DNA of 64,000 nt from JAVBNH01 sp031551635 (GCA_031551635.1 JAVBNH010000004.1:1-64000), one strand, 5' to 3'. Shown: positions 49,435-58,875, counted from the first letter of the stretch. Program-made: numbers and translations. Notes: a model not told the origin generated them from the sequence alone.

Positions 49435-52040
49435 CTCTTAGTGTCAAACCATGTTTTTCCGATATGCACATCAGCAATCAATTTAACTTTCAACTTTACT
49501 GCGTTTTCCATCTCTTCTTTTAGCAAAATACTGACTCTTTCAGCGTCGGTCTCCCTCGCTTCAACGATAAGCTCATCATGAACCTGCAAAATCAGTTTCG
49601 CATCCGGAATTTCCCTCTCAAGACGGTTAAATACATTAATCATTGCTATTTTTATTATGTCGGCTGCAGTGCCTTGAATCGGCATATTTCTCGCAACCCT
49701 CTCGCCGAAGGAACGCTGAATCGCATTTGATGCGGCAAGCTCGGGAAGGTATCTGCGCCTGTGAAAAACGGTCTCAACAAAGCCGTCCTCTTTTGCCTTT
49801 TCTATAATGGTCTGCATATAGTCGTTTACGCCGGAATAATGAGCGAGATAGTCCTTGATGTACTTGTCTGCTTCATATCTAGCGACACCTATATCCTTAG
49901 CGAGTGAAAACGCGCCGATTCCATAAACAATTCCGAAATTTACAGCCTTCGCGCGGCTTCGCATGAGAGGTGTCACCATTTCAAGCGGCATATTAAAAAC
50001 CTGAGAAGCGGTTATTGTGTGAATATCGTCATTATTGTTAAAAGCGTCCATCATAGTCTTATCGTCCGCTATGTCCGCGAGAACCCGAAGCTCAATTTGG
50101 GAATAGTCGGCATCAATTAAAACATATCCATCCTTTGCGAGGAAAAATCTCCGTAGCTCCCTCCCAAGTGGCTGACGTACCGGTATATTCTGCAGATTCG
50201 GTTCCAGTGAGGAAATCCGTCCGGTTCGCGTCTCAGTCTGATTAAAGGTCGTGTGTATTCTGCCGTCAGGGGCAATAACCTTCAGAAGTCCGTCGCAGTA
50301 AGTCGACTTAAGCTTTGTCAGGCTGCGGTATTCAAGGATTTCACTGACAATCGGGTGGTCGTCGGCGAGCCCTTCAAGTACCTCGGCATTGGTTGAGTAT
50401 CCGGTTTTTGTCTTTTTACCCTTTTTAAGGTTTAATGTTTCAAAGAGAATTTCGCCAAGCTGTTTTGGTGAGTTTATGTTAAACTCAACGCCGGCGTATT
50501 CGTGAATGTTCTTCTCGAGATCTTTTATTTTTTTCTCAAGTGTTTCACCGAACAGCTTAATGCCTTCCTTATCAACCGAAAAACCGCAGTTTTCCATATC
50601 AGCTAAGACCTTTGCAAGCGGAATTTCAATATTTTGAAGCAAAGAAAGCTGGTTGTTTTTCGTCAGTTCCTCAAGCAGGGCTTGCGTTAAGGCGGGCAGA
50701 ACCGAACTGTCAGTTATCAGTTTTCTATATTGCATATCTAAAAATGGGTCGGAAAAATTCAGATTCGGGAGTTGAATTGCATATGTTAGCGCCTGTGTCG
50801 CGCTGGAATAGTCAGAAGAGTTCGGATTAATAATATAACCTGCCAGAGAAATATCAAAAACAATATTTGATATATTTAAAGATTTATTTTCACAATACGC
50901 AAAGATAGCTTTTGAGTTATCGGTATATTTTTCTATTTCGTCATTCTCAAAAAATTCTTTCAGGAAGGCATCAAAAGTATTTCCTCTTTGTAAAATTATA
51001 AGCTCGTTTTTATACGCAAAACAAAGCGCATCTATGTCATTTTCATAAACAGAAACACAGAAATAGGCTGCTTTTTCCGCAGATAAATTTTTTAAAAAAG
51101 CATGATAATCACCTACTTCACTGACATTGCATTCAATAACAGCAGCGGCGATATTATTAATAGTAACTGTTCCGGCTTGCAAATCAAGCTTTTCTAGCAT
51201 CTTGAACATTTCAAGCTCGCTGAGAAGCTTCTGCACCTTTGCGGTGTCGGGAGTTTTTCTTTGATATCCGGAAATATCGCGGTTAATTGGAGCTTCGCGG
51301 TTAATTAATCCGAGTTTGCGGCTTAAAAAGGCGTTATCTCTGCCGTTTTTCAGCTTTTCTCTGACTCCTGCCGAAACCTTCAGCTCATCAATATTTTCAT
51401 AAATCGTATCAATATTTTTATATTGAGAAATAAGGCTTACCGCGGTTTTTTCGCCGATTCCCGCGACGCCGGGGATATTGTCCGAGCTGTCGCCCATGAG
51501 CGCCTTAACATCAATCAGCTCTAAAGGCTCAACCTTATAATCCTCAAAAATTTTTTGCTTGTCAACTAAAGTCGAAACAGATTTACCGTTCTTCGTCGAG
51601 GGATAAAGCACAAAAGTGTTTTCAGAAATCAACTGGAAGCTGTCCCTGTCTCCGGTCAGGAGGTAGCAGGTGTCATTTTGTTTTGCAGCAATTGAAAGCG
51701 TCCCGAGAATATCGTCCGCCTCAAAGCCGGGACATTCAACTATACAGTAGCCCAGGGCTGTTAAAATTTCTTTTAAGGTAGGAAACTGTTCGGCAAGCTC
51801 CGGCGGCATCTGTTTGCGCCCGGCCTTATATTCCGGGAACATCTCATGCCGGAAGGTTGGCTGCCTTACATCGAAGGCTATTGCGACTGCATCAGGCTCA
51901 ATGCTTGAGAGCGCGCCGAGAAAAATATTCATGAAGCCGACAATAGCGTTAGTGAACTTGCCGCCTTTGGTCGCGAGCGGTTTTATGGCGTAAAAAGCTC
52001 TGTTAATTATGCTGTTGCCGTCAATTACGAGCAGTTTCAT
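49431..52040 (-). CDS. polA: DNA polymerase I
   Basis: This 869-residue enzyme has an N-terminal 5'-3' exonuclease (MKLLVIDGNSIINRAFYAI, then GDSSDNIPGVAGIGEKTA), a 3'-5' exonuclease-like middle that lacks the DxE metal motif and is probably inactive, and a C-terminal polymerase with motif A DADYSQIELRVLA, motif B RAKAVNFGIVYG and motif C LQVHDELI. It fills gaps and removes RNA primers. Its stop codon lies in repeat copy E. Monocistronic. Confidence 0.97.
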   Translation of the reverse strand: MKLLVIDGNSIINRAFYAIKPLATKGGKFTNAIVGFMNIFLGALSSIEPDAVAIAFDVRQPTFRHEMFPEYKAGRKQMPPELAEQFPTLKEILTALGYCIVECPGFEADDILGTLSIAAKQNDTCYLLTGDRDSFQLISENTFVLYPSTKNGKSVSTLVDKQKIFEDYKVEPLELIDVKALMGDSSDNIPGVAGIGEKTAVSLISQYKNIDTIYENIDELKVSAGVREKLKNGRDNAFLSRKLGLINREAPINRDISGYQRKTPDTAKVQKLLSELEMFKMLEKLDLQAGTVTINNIAAAVIECNVSEVGDYHAFLKNLSAEKAAYFCVSVYENDIDALCFAYKNELIILQRGNTFDAFLKEFFENDEIEKYTDNSKAIFAYCENKSLNISNIVFDISLAGYIINPNSSDYSSATQALTYAIQLPNLNFSDPFLDMQYRKLITDSSVLPALTQALLEELTKNNQLSLLQNIEIPLAKVLADMENCGFSVDKEGIKLFGETLEKKIKDLEKNIHEYAGVEFNINSPKQLGEILFETLNLKKGKKTKTGYSTNAEVLEGLADDHPIVSEILEYRSLTKLKSTYCDGLLKVIAPDGRIHTTFNQTETRTGRISSLEPNLQNIPVRQPLGRELRRFFLAKDGYVLIDADYSQIELRVLADIADDKTMMDAFNNNDDIHTITASQVFNMPLEMVTPLMRSRAKAVNFGIVYGIGAFSLAKDIGVARYEADKYIKDYLAHYSGVNDYMQTIIEKAKEDGFVETVFHRRRYLPELAASNAIQRSFGERVARNMPIQGTAADIIKIAMINVFNRLEREIPDAKLILQVHDELIVEARETDAERVSILLKEEMENAVKLKVKLIADVHIGKTWFDTKS

Positions 52041-52090
52041 TTCAAATCATAACCCTTCCCTGAAAATTGCGTAAAAATTTAAAATATTAT

Positions 52091-52118
52091 TTGCAAACTG
52101 AGGAAAATGTGTTAATAT
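52091..52118 (+). promoter_or_regulatory. promoter of dusB
   Basis: -35 TTGCAA (52091-52096), 16-bp spacer, -10 TAATAT (52113-52118). Repeat copy F lies between it and the gene. Confidence 0.5.
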
Positions 52119-52132
52119 ATTTTGAGTGTTTA

Positions 52133-52210
52133 TCAGTACCTTAGTGGACAGAAAGCTCAATAATAAACAAGACTTGGGTTGTGGGCTTGGCAAGCCAATG
52201 CCCACGTTAG
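52133..52210 (+). repeat. 77-bp intergenic repeat, copy F
   Basis: Begins TCAGTACCTTAGTGGACAG and ends CCCACGTTAG. One extra T bulges in the hairpin (GCCAATGCCCAC). It lies in the 5' leader of dusB, sense. Confidence 0.92.
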
Positions 52211-52231
52211 TTTATATAAAAAGGAAAAAAA

Positions 52232-53200
52232 ATGAAGATAAAAGATGTTGAAATAAAAAATCCCGCCGTTCTCGCCCCAATGGCAGGCGTTGCCGACAGG
52301 GCGTTTCGGGAGCTTTGTGTTTCCTACGGCGCGGCTTATTGTGTCGGTGAAATGGTCAGCTCAAAGGGCGTTAGCATGGACGATAAAAAATCGAAAGAGC
52401 TGATGTATATTTCTGACTCGGAAAGACCCGCAGCTGTGCAGATTTTTGGAAACTCGCCGGAAATCATGTCGCTTGCTGCAAAATCTGCACTTGAGTATAA
52501 TCCGGACATAATTGACATCAACATGGGTTGTCCCGCGCCGAAAATCAGCAGGGGCGGCAGCGGAGCATCACTTATGAGAGAACCCGAGCTCGCGGGAGAG
52601 ATAATAAAAGCGGTTGTGAGTTCAGTCGAGATTCCGGTGAGCGTTAAAATCAGAAAGGGATGGGATGAGGAAAGCGTTAACGCAGTCGAAATGGCTCTGA
52701 TAGCTGAGAAAAACGGCGCATCAGCTGTTACGGTTCATGGCAGAACACGTTCACAGATGTACGCGCCGCCGGTTGACCTCGAAATAATAAAAGCCGTAAA
52801 ACACGCTGTCGGGATTCCGGTTATCGGTAACGGTGACATAATTAGCGCGGAAAGTGCGAAAAGAATGCTTGAGTATACAGGCTGCGATTTGATAATGATT
52901 GGGCGCGGTGCGCTTGGAAGACCGTGGATTTTTTCTGAAATCAACGCTGCTTTGAACTGCGGAAATGATTATAAAGAGCCGGATATACACCTTAGAATGG
53001 CGGTAATGTTAAAGCATATTGAAAAAATATGCGAATACCGCGGCATGCGAAACGGAATTAATGAAGCAAGAAAGCATGCTATTTGGTATACAAAAGGAAT
53101 TAAAGGCGCAGCAAAATATAGAAATCATCTCTCAAATATAAAAAATATTGATGAATTGAAAATTATTTCAGATAACATTATCGCTAATACAGAAATATAA
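52232..53200 (+). CDS. dusB: tRNA-dihydrouridine synthase
   Basis: A 322-residue flavin enzyme: N-terminal LAPMAGVADRAFRELC, catalytic region INMGCPAPKISRGGSGASLM with the proton-donor Cys, TVHGRTRSQMY, IGNGDIISAE and MIGRGALGRPWIF. It reduces specific uridines of tRNA. Length and motifs fit the bacterial DusB group. AAAAAGGAAA precedes the ATG. Its leader holds repeat copy F, and a terminator follows. Confidence 0.95.
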   Translation: MKIKDVEIKNPAVLAPMAGVADRAFRELCVSYGAAYCVGEMVSSKGVSMDDKKSKELMYISDSERPAAVQIFGNSPEIMSLAAKSALEYNPDIIDINMGCPAPKISRGGSGASLMREPELAGEIIKAVVSSVEIPVSVKIRKGWDEESVNAVEMALIAEKNGASAVTVHGRTRSQMYAPPVDLEIIKAVKHAVGIPVIGNGDIISAESAKRMLEYTGCDLIMIGRGALGRPWIFSEINAALNCGNDYKEPDIHLRMAVMLKHIEKICEYRGMRNGINEARKHAIWYTKGIKGAAKYRNHLSNIKNIDELKIISDNIIANTEI

Positions 53201-53211
53201 AGCATCAAAAT

Positions 53212-53252
53212 AAGCAGAAGGTAGTCTTGCAGCCTTCTGCTCTTTTTTTTAT
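53212..53252 (+). terminator. terminator after dusB
   Basis: Stem AGCAGAAGG/CCTTCTGCT with a loop, then eight T residues, between convergent genes. Confidence 0.85.
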
Positions 53253-53965
53253 AAAATATTAGCTAAAATCTTTATTTCTTCTTCGGTCAAGCCTATTTGT
53301 CGCATATAATTTTCAGCGTTTTGGTACTTATCCTCAAAATAATCAAGGAATTTTTCAAGAAAATCCGGGTCGGACCTTAAAGCATATTCAGGTATTGAAA
53401 TGCCTCTTTTTCGAAGCGGCTCAACCATCATATCAAAAAATGGCTTCATATTTGTATATGACTGAGAATAATCGCAAACTATATCCTCGCGGCTGACACC
53501 ATTAAGCTGCAAAATTAATGCGGATATAACGCCTGTGCGGTCTTTTCCTGCAGTGCAATGAAAAACAACAGCGCCTTTTCCCGCGTTTTTCGCGATAAGC
53601 TTTAAAATCTCTGAAACTGATGATGAATACTCGTCAACTATGCAGATATACAAGGTTGTCATTGTCCGCGGGAGAACATCTGCGGCGTTGTCGGCGTTCA
53701 TGTCGTCACTCAGAGGAATATTTATATATTCAAATTCACTGTGCTCATGAAGAGGATAGTCACCCATCTTTGTTTCTGAAACCGAACGCAGGTCAATTAC
53801 AAGATGTATACCCTTATCCTTCATAATTTTAATATCATCGTCGCTGAGTTTTGATAAATCATCCGAACGGTAAAGTACATCGGATTTTGTGATTTTTCCG
53901 CCGAATCCTACATAGCCGCCCAAATCTCTGAAATTCAGGCAGCCGTCCATTTCAACTAAAGCCAT
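53249..53965 (-). CDS. tyrosine/dual-specificity phosphatase-like protein
   Basis: A 238-residue protein with the Cx5R active site VVFHCTAGKDRTGV near residue 135, an early LNFRDLGGYVGFGGKITKSD that is typical of Y_phosphatase3, and LVIDLRSVSETKMGDYP. It would dephosphorylate phosphotyrosine, phosphothreonine or a phospholipid head group. It lies 42 bp downstream of the pseudokinase gene on the same strand, suggesting one transcript and a shared signalling role. Confidence 0.87.
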   Translation of the reverse strand: MALVEMDGCLNFRDLGGYVGFGGKITKSDVLYRSDDLSKLSDDDIKIMKDKGIHLVIDLRSVSETKMGDYPLHEHSEFEYINIPLSDDMNADNAADVLPRTMTTLYICIVDEYSSSVSEILKLIAKNAGKGAVVFHCTAGKDRTGVISALILQLNGVSREDIVCDYSQSYTNMKPFFDMMVEPLRKRGISIPEYALRSDPDFLEKFLDYFEDKYQNAENYMRQIGLTEEEIKILANIL

Positions 53966-54007
53966 AATTTTTCACCAATTCCTTAATAAAGACTATATCA
54001 AATTACA

Positions 54008-55726
54008 TTAAAAGAAATCAAAAATAGAAAGTTTTGTTGTTTGCTGTGCAGTTGACTGCGTTTCCGGCATCTCCCAGACATTTATGAAAACTGTTGAGCC
54101 TTCAAGAAGATCAGTTCCTATAGCAGGGATTGTGTCAATAACGCGCCCGCCCTCGTGAGTTCCGTCATTAAACTTCTTTGACTCGTTGCAAACCAGCCCG
54201 AGCTGCTGGAGCTGCGCTGCTGCGTCGGCGTATGAAAGCCCTGTGATGTCGGGTATTTTAATCATTGCCGGTCCGCTGCTGACATAAAGTATAATTTCAG
54301 TACCCTTAATAACCTGCGAATTAGCCGGCACATTTTGCTCAAAAATATATCCTTTTTCTACTGTTTTACTGCTTTTATTCTCGAAAGTAAGAACAAAAAA
54401 CTCATTTGCCGATCTTTCGGATTGAACAGTTGCTTGAGTTTTATTTGAAAAGTCGGGAACTGTATATTTTAGCGGTTCAGTCACTGTTGTTTCCTGAGAA
54501 ACACCGGGAAGCTTGTTAAAAAAGTCGGTGTTTTCACCTAAATAATACGCGCCAAAGGCGACTGCGCCTAAAAGGAGGAATATCATCAAGGTTATGGCGG
54601 CAGTCTTCCCACCGCTTCTTTTTTTAGGCGACTGCTTCGTTTCTTTTTTTTGTGTCTCAGCAGATTTTTCATTAACACTAGCCTGCCTTACCGGCGGAGG
54701 CGTTTTAACTGGAGCAGTCTCTCTGTTTTCGGGGTCAACTATTTTTCGCGGCTGCTCAAAAGGAGTATCAAGTGAAAGGTCAATTCTCATCAGCTCAATA
54801 CTTCTGGTTCTATCCTCCGGGAATACCTGCAGAGCGTTAATCAATGCTTCTACAACCTGTGCCGGAAGACGTTCGGCGAAACGCGCGGGAATCATAAGAG
54901 TATCGTTAACAGCCCTTTTAGAGGCGTCGAGGGGAATGCTGCCAATTAAGCTTCTATATAAAACTGCGGCAAAAGAATATACATCTGTCCAGGTTCCCTG
55001 CTGATAATCTATGCTGTACTGCTCAATAGCGGCATAACCGTCAACAAGCTCAGAGTTTAGCTCACCAATAGAACACCTGACCTGGCGTATACTAAAACCA
55101 CTGAGTCGTAATTTACCGTCGCGGCAAACAATTATTGTCAAGGGGGAAATTCCGCGATGAATAATTCCCGCATTATGAAGAGCGCCAAGAGTTGACAGCA
55201 CCGGCATAAAGAGCGCTCTGGCTTGATCCCACGAAATAAAACCAGTATTACTGCGTAAGAGATAATCGCGCAGCGTTATACCCTCAATATATTCCGAAAT
55301 CGCATATGCGGTTCTGTTAGCCTCAACAATATCAAAAACAGGTATCAGCGCCGAGAGACCTCTCATACGGGCGAGCTTTCGCCAAAGGTCAATAAAGCTC
55401 TGCATGTAATCGAAATATGTAACCTCGCTGCCGGGAAGAATTGCAACCCTCGGGCTGTCCTCAGCCCTCCCGCATATAGTGTCAGGCAAGAATTCCCTGA
55501 CAGTAACAGGAACACTTCTGTCAATATGCCACGCCATATAAGTGACACCGTCACCGTTTGATTCCAGGCGTTTTCCGATAAGGTATCTTCCGTCGATTAC
55601 AGTGCCGGGTGACAGATACGGTGCGATTTGCATGCTCGACCTGCTATAACCGCAATAAGGACACTGATTCGTCGCCGAACCAATATCCTTCATACACCCC
55701 ATGCACAAATTATCGAAATCAGTCAT
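54008..55726 (-). CDS. zinc-ribbon Ser/Thr pseudokinase with PASTA domains
   Basis: A 572-residue protein: zinc ribbon (Cys8, Cys11, Cys22, Cys25), a kinase-like domain (about 45-315), a linker, a membrane helix (about 375-396) and two PASTA domains (about 420-485 and 487-552). The kinase fold is clear (TDVYSFAAVLYRSL), but the catalytic residues are changed: VAIK Lys is Arg77 or absent, HRD is HRG (190-192), its Asn is Thr197, and DFG is SGF (209-211). It is therefore probably inactive and acts as a ligand-binding scaffold. PASTA domains sense peptidoglycan. Confidence 0.85.
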   Translation of the reverse strand: MTDFDNLCMGCMKDIGSATNQCPYCGYSRSSMQIAPYLSPGTVIDGRYLIGKRLESNGDGVTYMAWHIDRSVPVTVREFLPDTICGRAEDSPRVAILPGSEVTYFDYMQSFIDLWRKLARMRGLSALIPVFDIVEANRTAYAISEYIEGITLRDYLLRSNTGFISWDQARALFMPVLSTLGALHNAGIIHRGISPLTIIVCRDGKLRLSGFSIRQVRCSIGELNSELVDGYAAIEQYSIDYQQGTWTDVYSFAAVLYRSLIGSIPLDASKRAVNDTLMIPARFAERLPAQVVEALINALQVFPEDRTRSIELMRIDLSLDTPFEQPRKIVDPENRETAPVKTPPPVRQASVNEKSAETQKKETKQSPKKRSGGKTAAITLMIFLLLGAVAFGAYYLGENTDFFNKLPGVSQETTVTEPLKYTVPDFSNKTQATVQSERSANEFFVLTFENKSSKTVEKGYIFEQNVPANSQVIKGTEIILYVSSGPAMIKIPDITGLSYADAAAQLQQLGLVCNESKKFNDGTHEGGRVIDTIPAIGTDLLEGSTVFINVWEMPETQSTAQQTTKLSIFDFF

Positions 55727-55847
55727 GAATTCACTCCCAGATTATAGTTATGAAGATATTCTGGATTCCAGATATTAAACCAATCGCGAATTAAAATACA
55801 AAATATTATTAAAGTTAACGCATTATTAAGATTAATAAAAGTTTAAT

Positions 55848-57293
55848 TTAAAAAGTTTGCAGACTTGCGGATACACGCAGAATGGTTCGGGCTTCTATTG
55901 AGGTAATATTGCCGTCGCCGTCTATATCAGCTGAGAGCCTGGCAATAGGGCGCAGAACATCAAGCTCGGCGGAAGCTCGCAGCGTCATGCGTGCATCAGT
56001 CGCTTCAATTATTCCGTTTCCGTTAACATCGCCTTTAAGAAAATCGGTTTTATTCGCAGTAAAACCAAGGTTGAACTGCGAGGCAGCCATAGAGTCAAGG
56101 TATCTGAAGGCTTCAGTTGATGTAAACGCTGTTCCGTCGCTGTTATTAACATTAAGAATAAAACCGGGGACTACCTGAACCGAATCATCTGAAGAATTAT
56201 GAATAAAGCCCAGCGCAAAATTGCCGACTTTAGTAACACTTGTGCCAAGCGTAACTGACTTCAAATTGACGCAGTTTATAAAAGAAAAATCATTCAGTTC
56301 ACTCAATACCGCCGGGAAAGTAACGCTTTTCAGTGCCGAACAATTATAAAAAGCCATTTCACCGATAATTTTCAAAGATTCCGGGAGCTTTAGATTAAGA
56401 ATAGACTCGCAGTTAGTAAATGCCCACTTGCCAATTTCAGTTATTGAGTTGCCGAAGGTGACGGAAGTTATGTTTGTGCAGTCATAAAAAGCGCTTTCCG
56501 GAATGCTTATTAACGCGTCTGATAAAACCACAGAGGTCAAAAGCTTGCAGCCGTAAAATGCCGAGCGCTCAAAAGTGTTAACAGTTTGGGGCATTGTGTA
56601 AGCGAAAAGCTTTCCTTCAGGGCAGGTTATTATTTCTGTAATATCCTTGTTATAAAGAACTCCGTCAAGGGAAGCGTAATTTTTGTTTTCCGCATTAACA
56701 TCAATTTTTTCGAGTGAGGGGCATTTAATAAAAACGCGCTGACCTATATAATTGACAGAGGAAGGAATATTTATTGCGGTTAATTTACTGCAGCCATAAA
56801 AAGCCTCGTCAAGAATTTCAGTAACTTTCGAGTTAAAGGTAAATTCTTTAAAGGTTGAGTTAGCAAAAGCTCCGTAGCCGATGACATGTATGTCATCAGG
56901 CAAAACCAAGCTGTTCCTGCCAGCGTCTTTATGGTCGATGAGAACATTATTTATGACGACAAACTCAACAATTCTCTCAGCAAGCCAAGTTGTTCCGCTG
57001 AAAGCTCTGTCTCCAATGTGTTTAACGCTCGCAGCGACAAGCACCGTCACAATATCAGCTCTGTTTCTGAAGGCGTCCGCCGCGATACTTGTGACCGGCA
57101 AGCCGTCAATTTTACTCGGAATATCCACCTTGCCGCTAGAACCCGAATACCCTGTAATCTCAATCTCAGAGCCGCCGTTAATAGTTCTGTAATTCAAATC
57201 GGCATAATTAAGGGCATCAGCGGCAATAGCTGCGCTTCCGATAGTTAATGACAGGCAAATAAGAAAAATGAAACTTTTTTTAATAATCCGCAT
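55848..57293 (-). CDS. BspA-like LRR protein with complete dockerin
   Basis: A 481-residue protein with a signal peptide (KKSFIFLICLSLTIGSAAIA), about fifteen LRR_5 repeats with AF..C..L, and a full type-I dockerin at about 420-481 made of GDVNGNGIIEATDARMTLRA and DIDGDGNITSIEARTILRVS. The dockerin would plug into a cohesin-bearing surface or complex. The ATG at 57293 after GGAGGA is preferred to 57317. Repeat copy G lies in its leader. Paralogous to the gene at 1-1926. Confidence 0.9.
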   Translation of the reverse strand: MRIIKKSFIFLICLSLTIGSAAIAADALNYADLNYRTINGGSEIEITGYSGSSGKVDIPSKIDGLPVTSIAADAFRNRADIVTVLVAASVKHIGDRAFSGTTWLAERIVEFVVINNVLIDHKDAGRNSLVLPDDIHVIGYGAFANSTFKEFTFNSKVTEILDEAFYGCSKLTAINIPSSVNYIGQRVFIKCPSLEKIDVNAENKNYASLDGVLYNKDITEIITCPEGKLFAYTMPQTVNTFERSAFYGCKLLTSVVLSDALISIPESAFYDCTNITSVTFGNSITEIGKWAFTNCESILNLKLPESLKIIGEMAFYNCSALKSVTFPAVLSELNDFSFINCVNLKSVTLGTSVTKVGNFALGFIHNSSDDSVQVVPGFILNVNNSDGTAFTSTEAFRYLDSMAASQFNLGFTANKTDFLKGDVNGNGIIEATDARMTLRASAELDVLRPIARLSADIDGDGNITSIEARTILRVSASLQTF

Positions 57294-57325
57294 AATTATA
57301 ATCCTCCGTTTGTACAATACTTATA

Positions 57326-57402
57326 CTAACGTGGACTTGGCTTGACAAGTCCACAACCCAAGTAGTGTTTTTTATTGAGCTTTCAGCCCACTAAGGTACT
57401 AA
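57326..57402 (-). repeat. 77-bp intergenic repeat, copy G
   Basis: In the 5' leader of the LRR gene and sense to it. The hairpin carries a paired change: outer bases GTGGAC and GTCCAC replace GTGGGC and GCCCAC. One inner pair is broken. Confidence 0.92.
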
Positions 57403-57417
57403 TAACCATTATAATAT

Positions 57418-57446
57418 ATTTTAATAGAACTGAAAGCAAATGTCAA
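57418..57446 (-). promoter_or_regulatory. promoter of the second LRR gene
   Basis: Minus-strand -35 TTGACA (57446-57441), 17-bp spacer, -10 TAAAAT (57423-57418). It places copy G within the transcript. Confidence 0.7.
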
Positions 57447-57535
57447 TAGATAGAGGGTTACAAACGGTTACAGCATTATTACAAAGTTATTACATCACGG
57501 AAGAAAAAAATAAGGAAAACAGTAAAAAGCGGGGA

Positions 57536-58792
57536 TTATTTGTTTGAAAGCCCGACCTCGTCAAAGATTTTAGCCGCCGCATGGCAAATTTCAAGGGTGC
57601 GTTCCATGCAGTCTTCGGAAATATTATCCGCTCTGTCCATTCTTGTGTGGTAATACTTCTGCGGATTATGGTTAACTCCGCCCAACCCGCAGGAAATTAG
57701 CCCCGTGCGGGTGAATCCAGCGGCGTCGGTTGAGCCGGGATAAAGCTCGGCGACATGAAGGTCAAGCCCAATGTCTAGCCCGGCTTTTCGCAGCAAAGCC
57801 GAAACTCTTTTATCATTTCTGACTGTTCCGGTCTGGTCAAGCTCATATATCGCGAGCTGAGAGGTTTCCCTGAGTGTTTCAAGAGGAATAAAAATTGTCT
57901 CTATTTCACTCATTTCCTCGCGGTGTTTTTTACCGAAAGCCAAGGCTCCGCGAAGCCCCGCCTCCTCTGAGCCTGTTATTATTACGCCAACCTCGGTATT
58001 TTTAAAGCGGAAATCGTTTTCAGCCATTTCCCGCACTACAGCCATAGAGACATAACAAGCAGAGAGGTTATCGTTGGCGCCGTCAACAACAATTTTCCAG
58101 TTGATAAAAAAGGCTATCATTATAAAGGCGGCGATTAGAACTAGTTGAATGTACGCAATAATGTTCCACGCGCCTTGAATCGCGGGAAATCCCATAATAA
58201 TATAAACAAGGTCGCTTATGAGAATAAAAAATAAGCCGAAAACAGAGCCGCCGATTGCTGTTGCCAGCGCGGGCATACCTCCGCGGAAGGAATAAGTCCA
58301 CTCGTTTGCCGCATCCGCGTGACCGCCGAAAACAATTCTTCTAATAGGTTCCTCGGATGATTTCCGGACAGCGTAGACATTGCAAGAGCGTTTTTTAGGA
58401 AAAACAAAATCAATAAATTCGCGGTAAAGCAAAAATTCAAAGATGAACATCAGCGCGCAAAGCAAGGCGAGAAGCATTGCAACCACAACAAGCGCGGGAG
58501 CATCAAACCACCTTTGTATGAAAAACAATATAGATGCGAAAATCCCGAAAACCGCCGCAAACGGAATAAAACCCATAAAGCCGAGAGGGTGCAGGTCAAA
58601 GTCTTCGCTGATTGTAGTGTCTGTCCATTTTTTCAGCTCATCTGCGAAATATGCCTGTGCTTTACGCTCGCTTGCAGAGCCGGGCAGACGCTCCTTGCAA
58701 GTGTCGCAAATAAATTTAATGCCTTTGACGATATACTCCATTGTCTGTTTTCTCTGCTCGCTTCCGACTTCCACTCTAAACATTCCCTTCAT
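57536..58792 (-). CDS. membrane M28-family metallopeptidase
   Basis: A 418-residue protein with M28 zinc motifs spread along it: GGHADAANEW, DGANDNLSACYV, IITGSEEAGLRG, PGSTDAAGF and a late YYHTRMD. Five or six membrane helices are inserted between residues of about 70-140 and 180-240, which is unusual for M28. It should release N-terminal residues from peptides or hydrolyse a similar amide at the membrane. No strong ribosome binding site is seen, so the exact start is uncertain. Confidence 0.8.
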   Translation of the reverse strand: MKGMFRVEVGSEQRKQTMEYIVKGIKFICDTCKERLPGSASERKAQAYFADELKKWTDTTISEDFDLHPLGFMGFIPFAAVFGIFASILFFIQRWFDAPALVVVAMLLALLCALMFIFEFLLYREFIDFVFPKKRSCNVYAVRKSSEEPIRRIVFGGHADAANEWTYSFRGGMPALATAIGGSVFGLFFILISDLVYIIMGFPAIQGAWNIIAYIQLVLIAAFIMIAFFINWKIVVDGANDNLSACYVSMAVVREMAENDFRFKNTEVGVIITGSEEAGLRGALAFGKKHREEMSEIETIFIPLETLRETSQLAIYELDQTGTVRNDKRVSALLRKAGLDIGLDLHVAELYPGSTDAAGFTRTGLISCGLGGVNHNPQKYYHTRMDRADNISEDCMERTLEICHAAAKIFDEVGLSNK

Positions 58793-58875
58793 TAAATAAA
58801 TTACCGAGGTAACATTTATTATAAAAGCTTTTCTTCCCCTGCTAAAAGCTTTAAAATATGCGCTATATATTGTAT

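Noticed and set aside
49431..52040. Proofreading activity in PolA
   Set aside because: The middle domain lacks the DxE metal motif, so active 3'-5' exonuclease is unlikely. This is common in Firmicutes and not novel.
53212..53252. The hairpin after dusB as a regulatory RNA
   Set aside because: It has a plain stem and T8 tract between convergent genes, i.e. an ordinary terminator.
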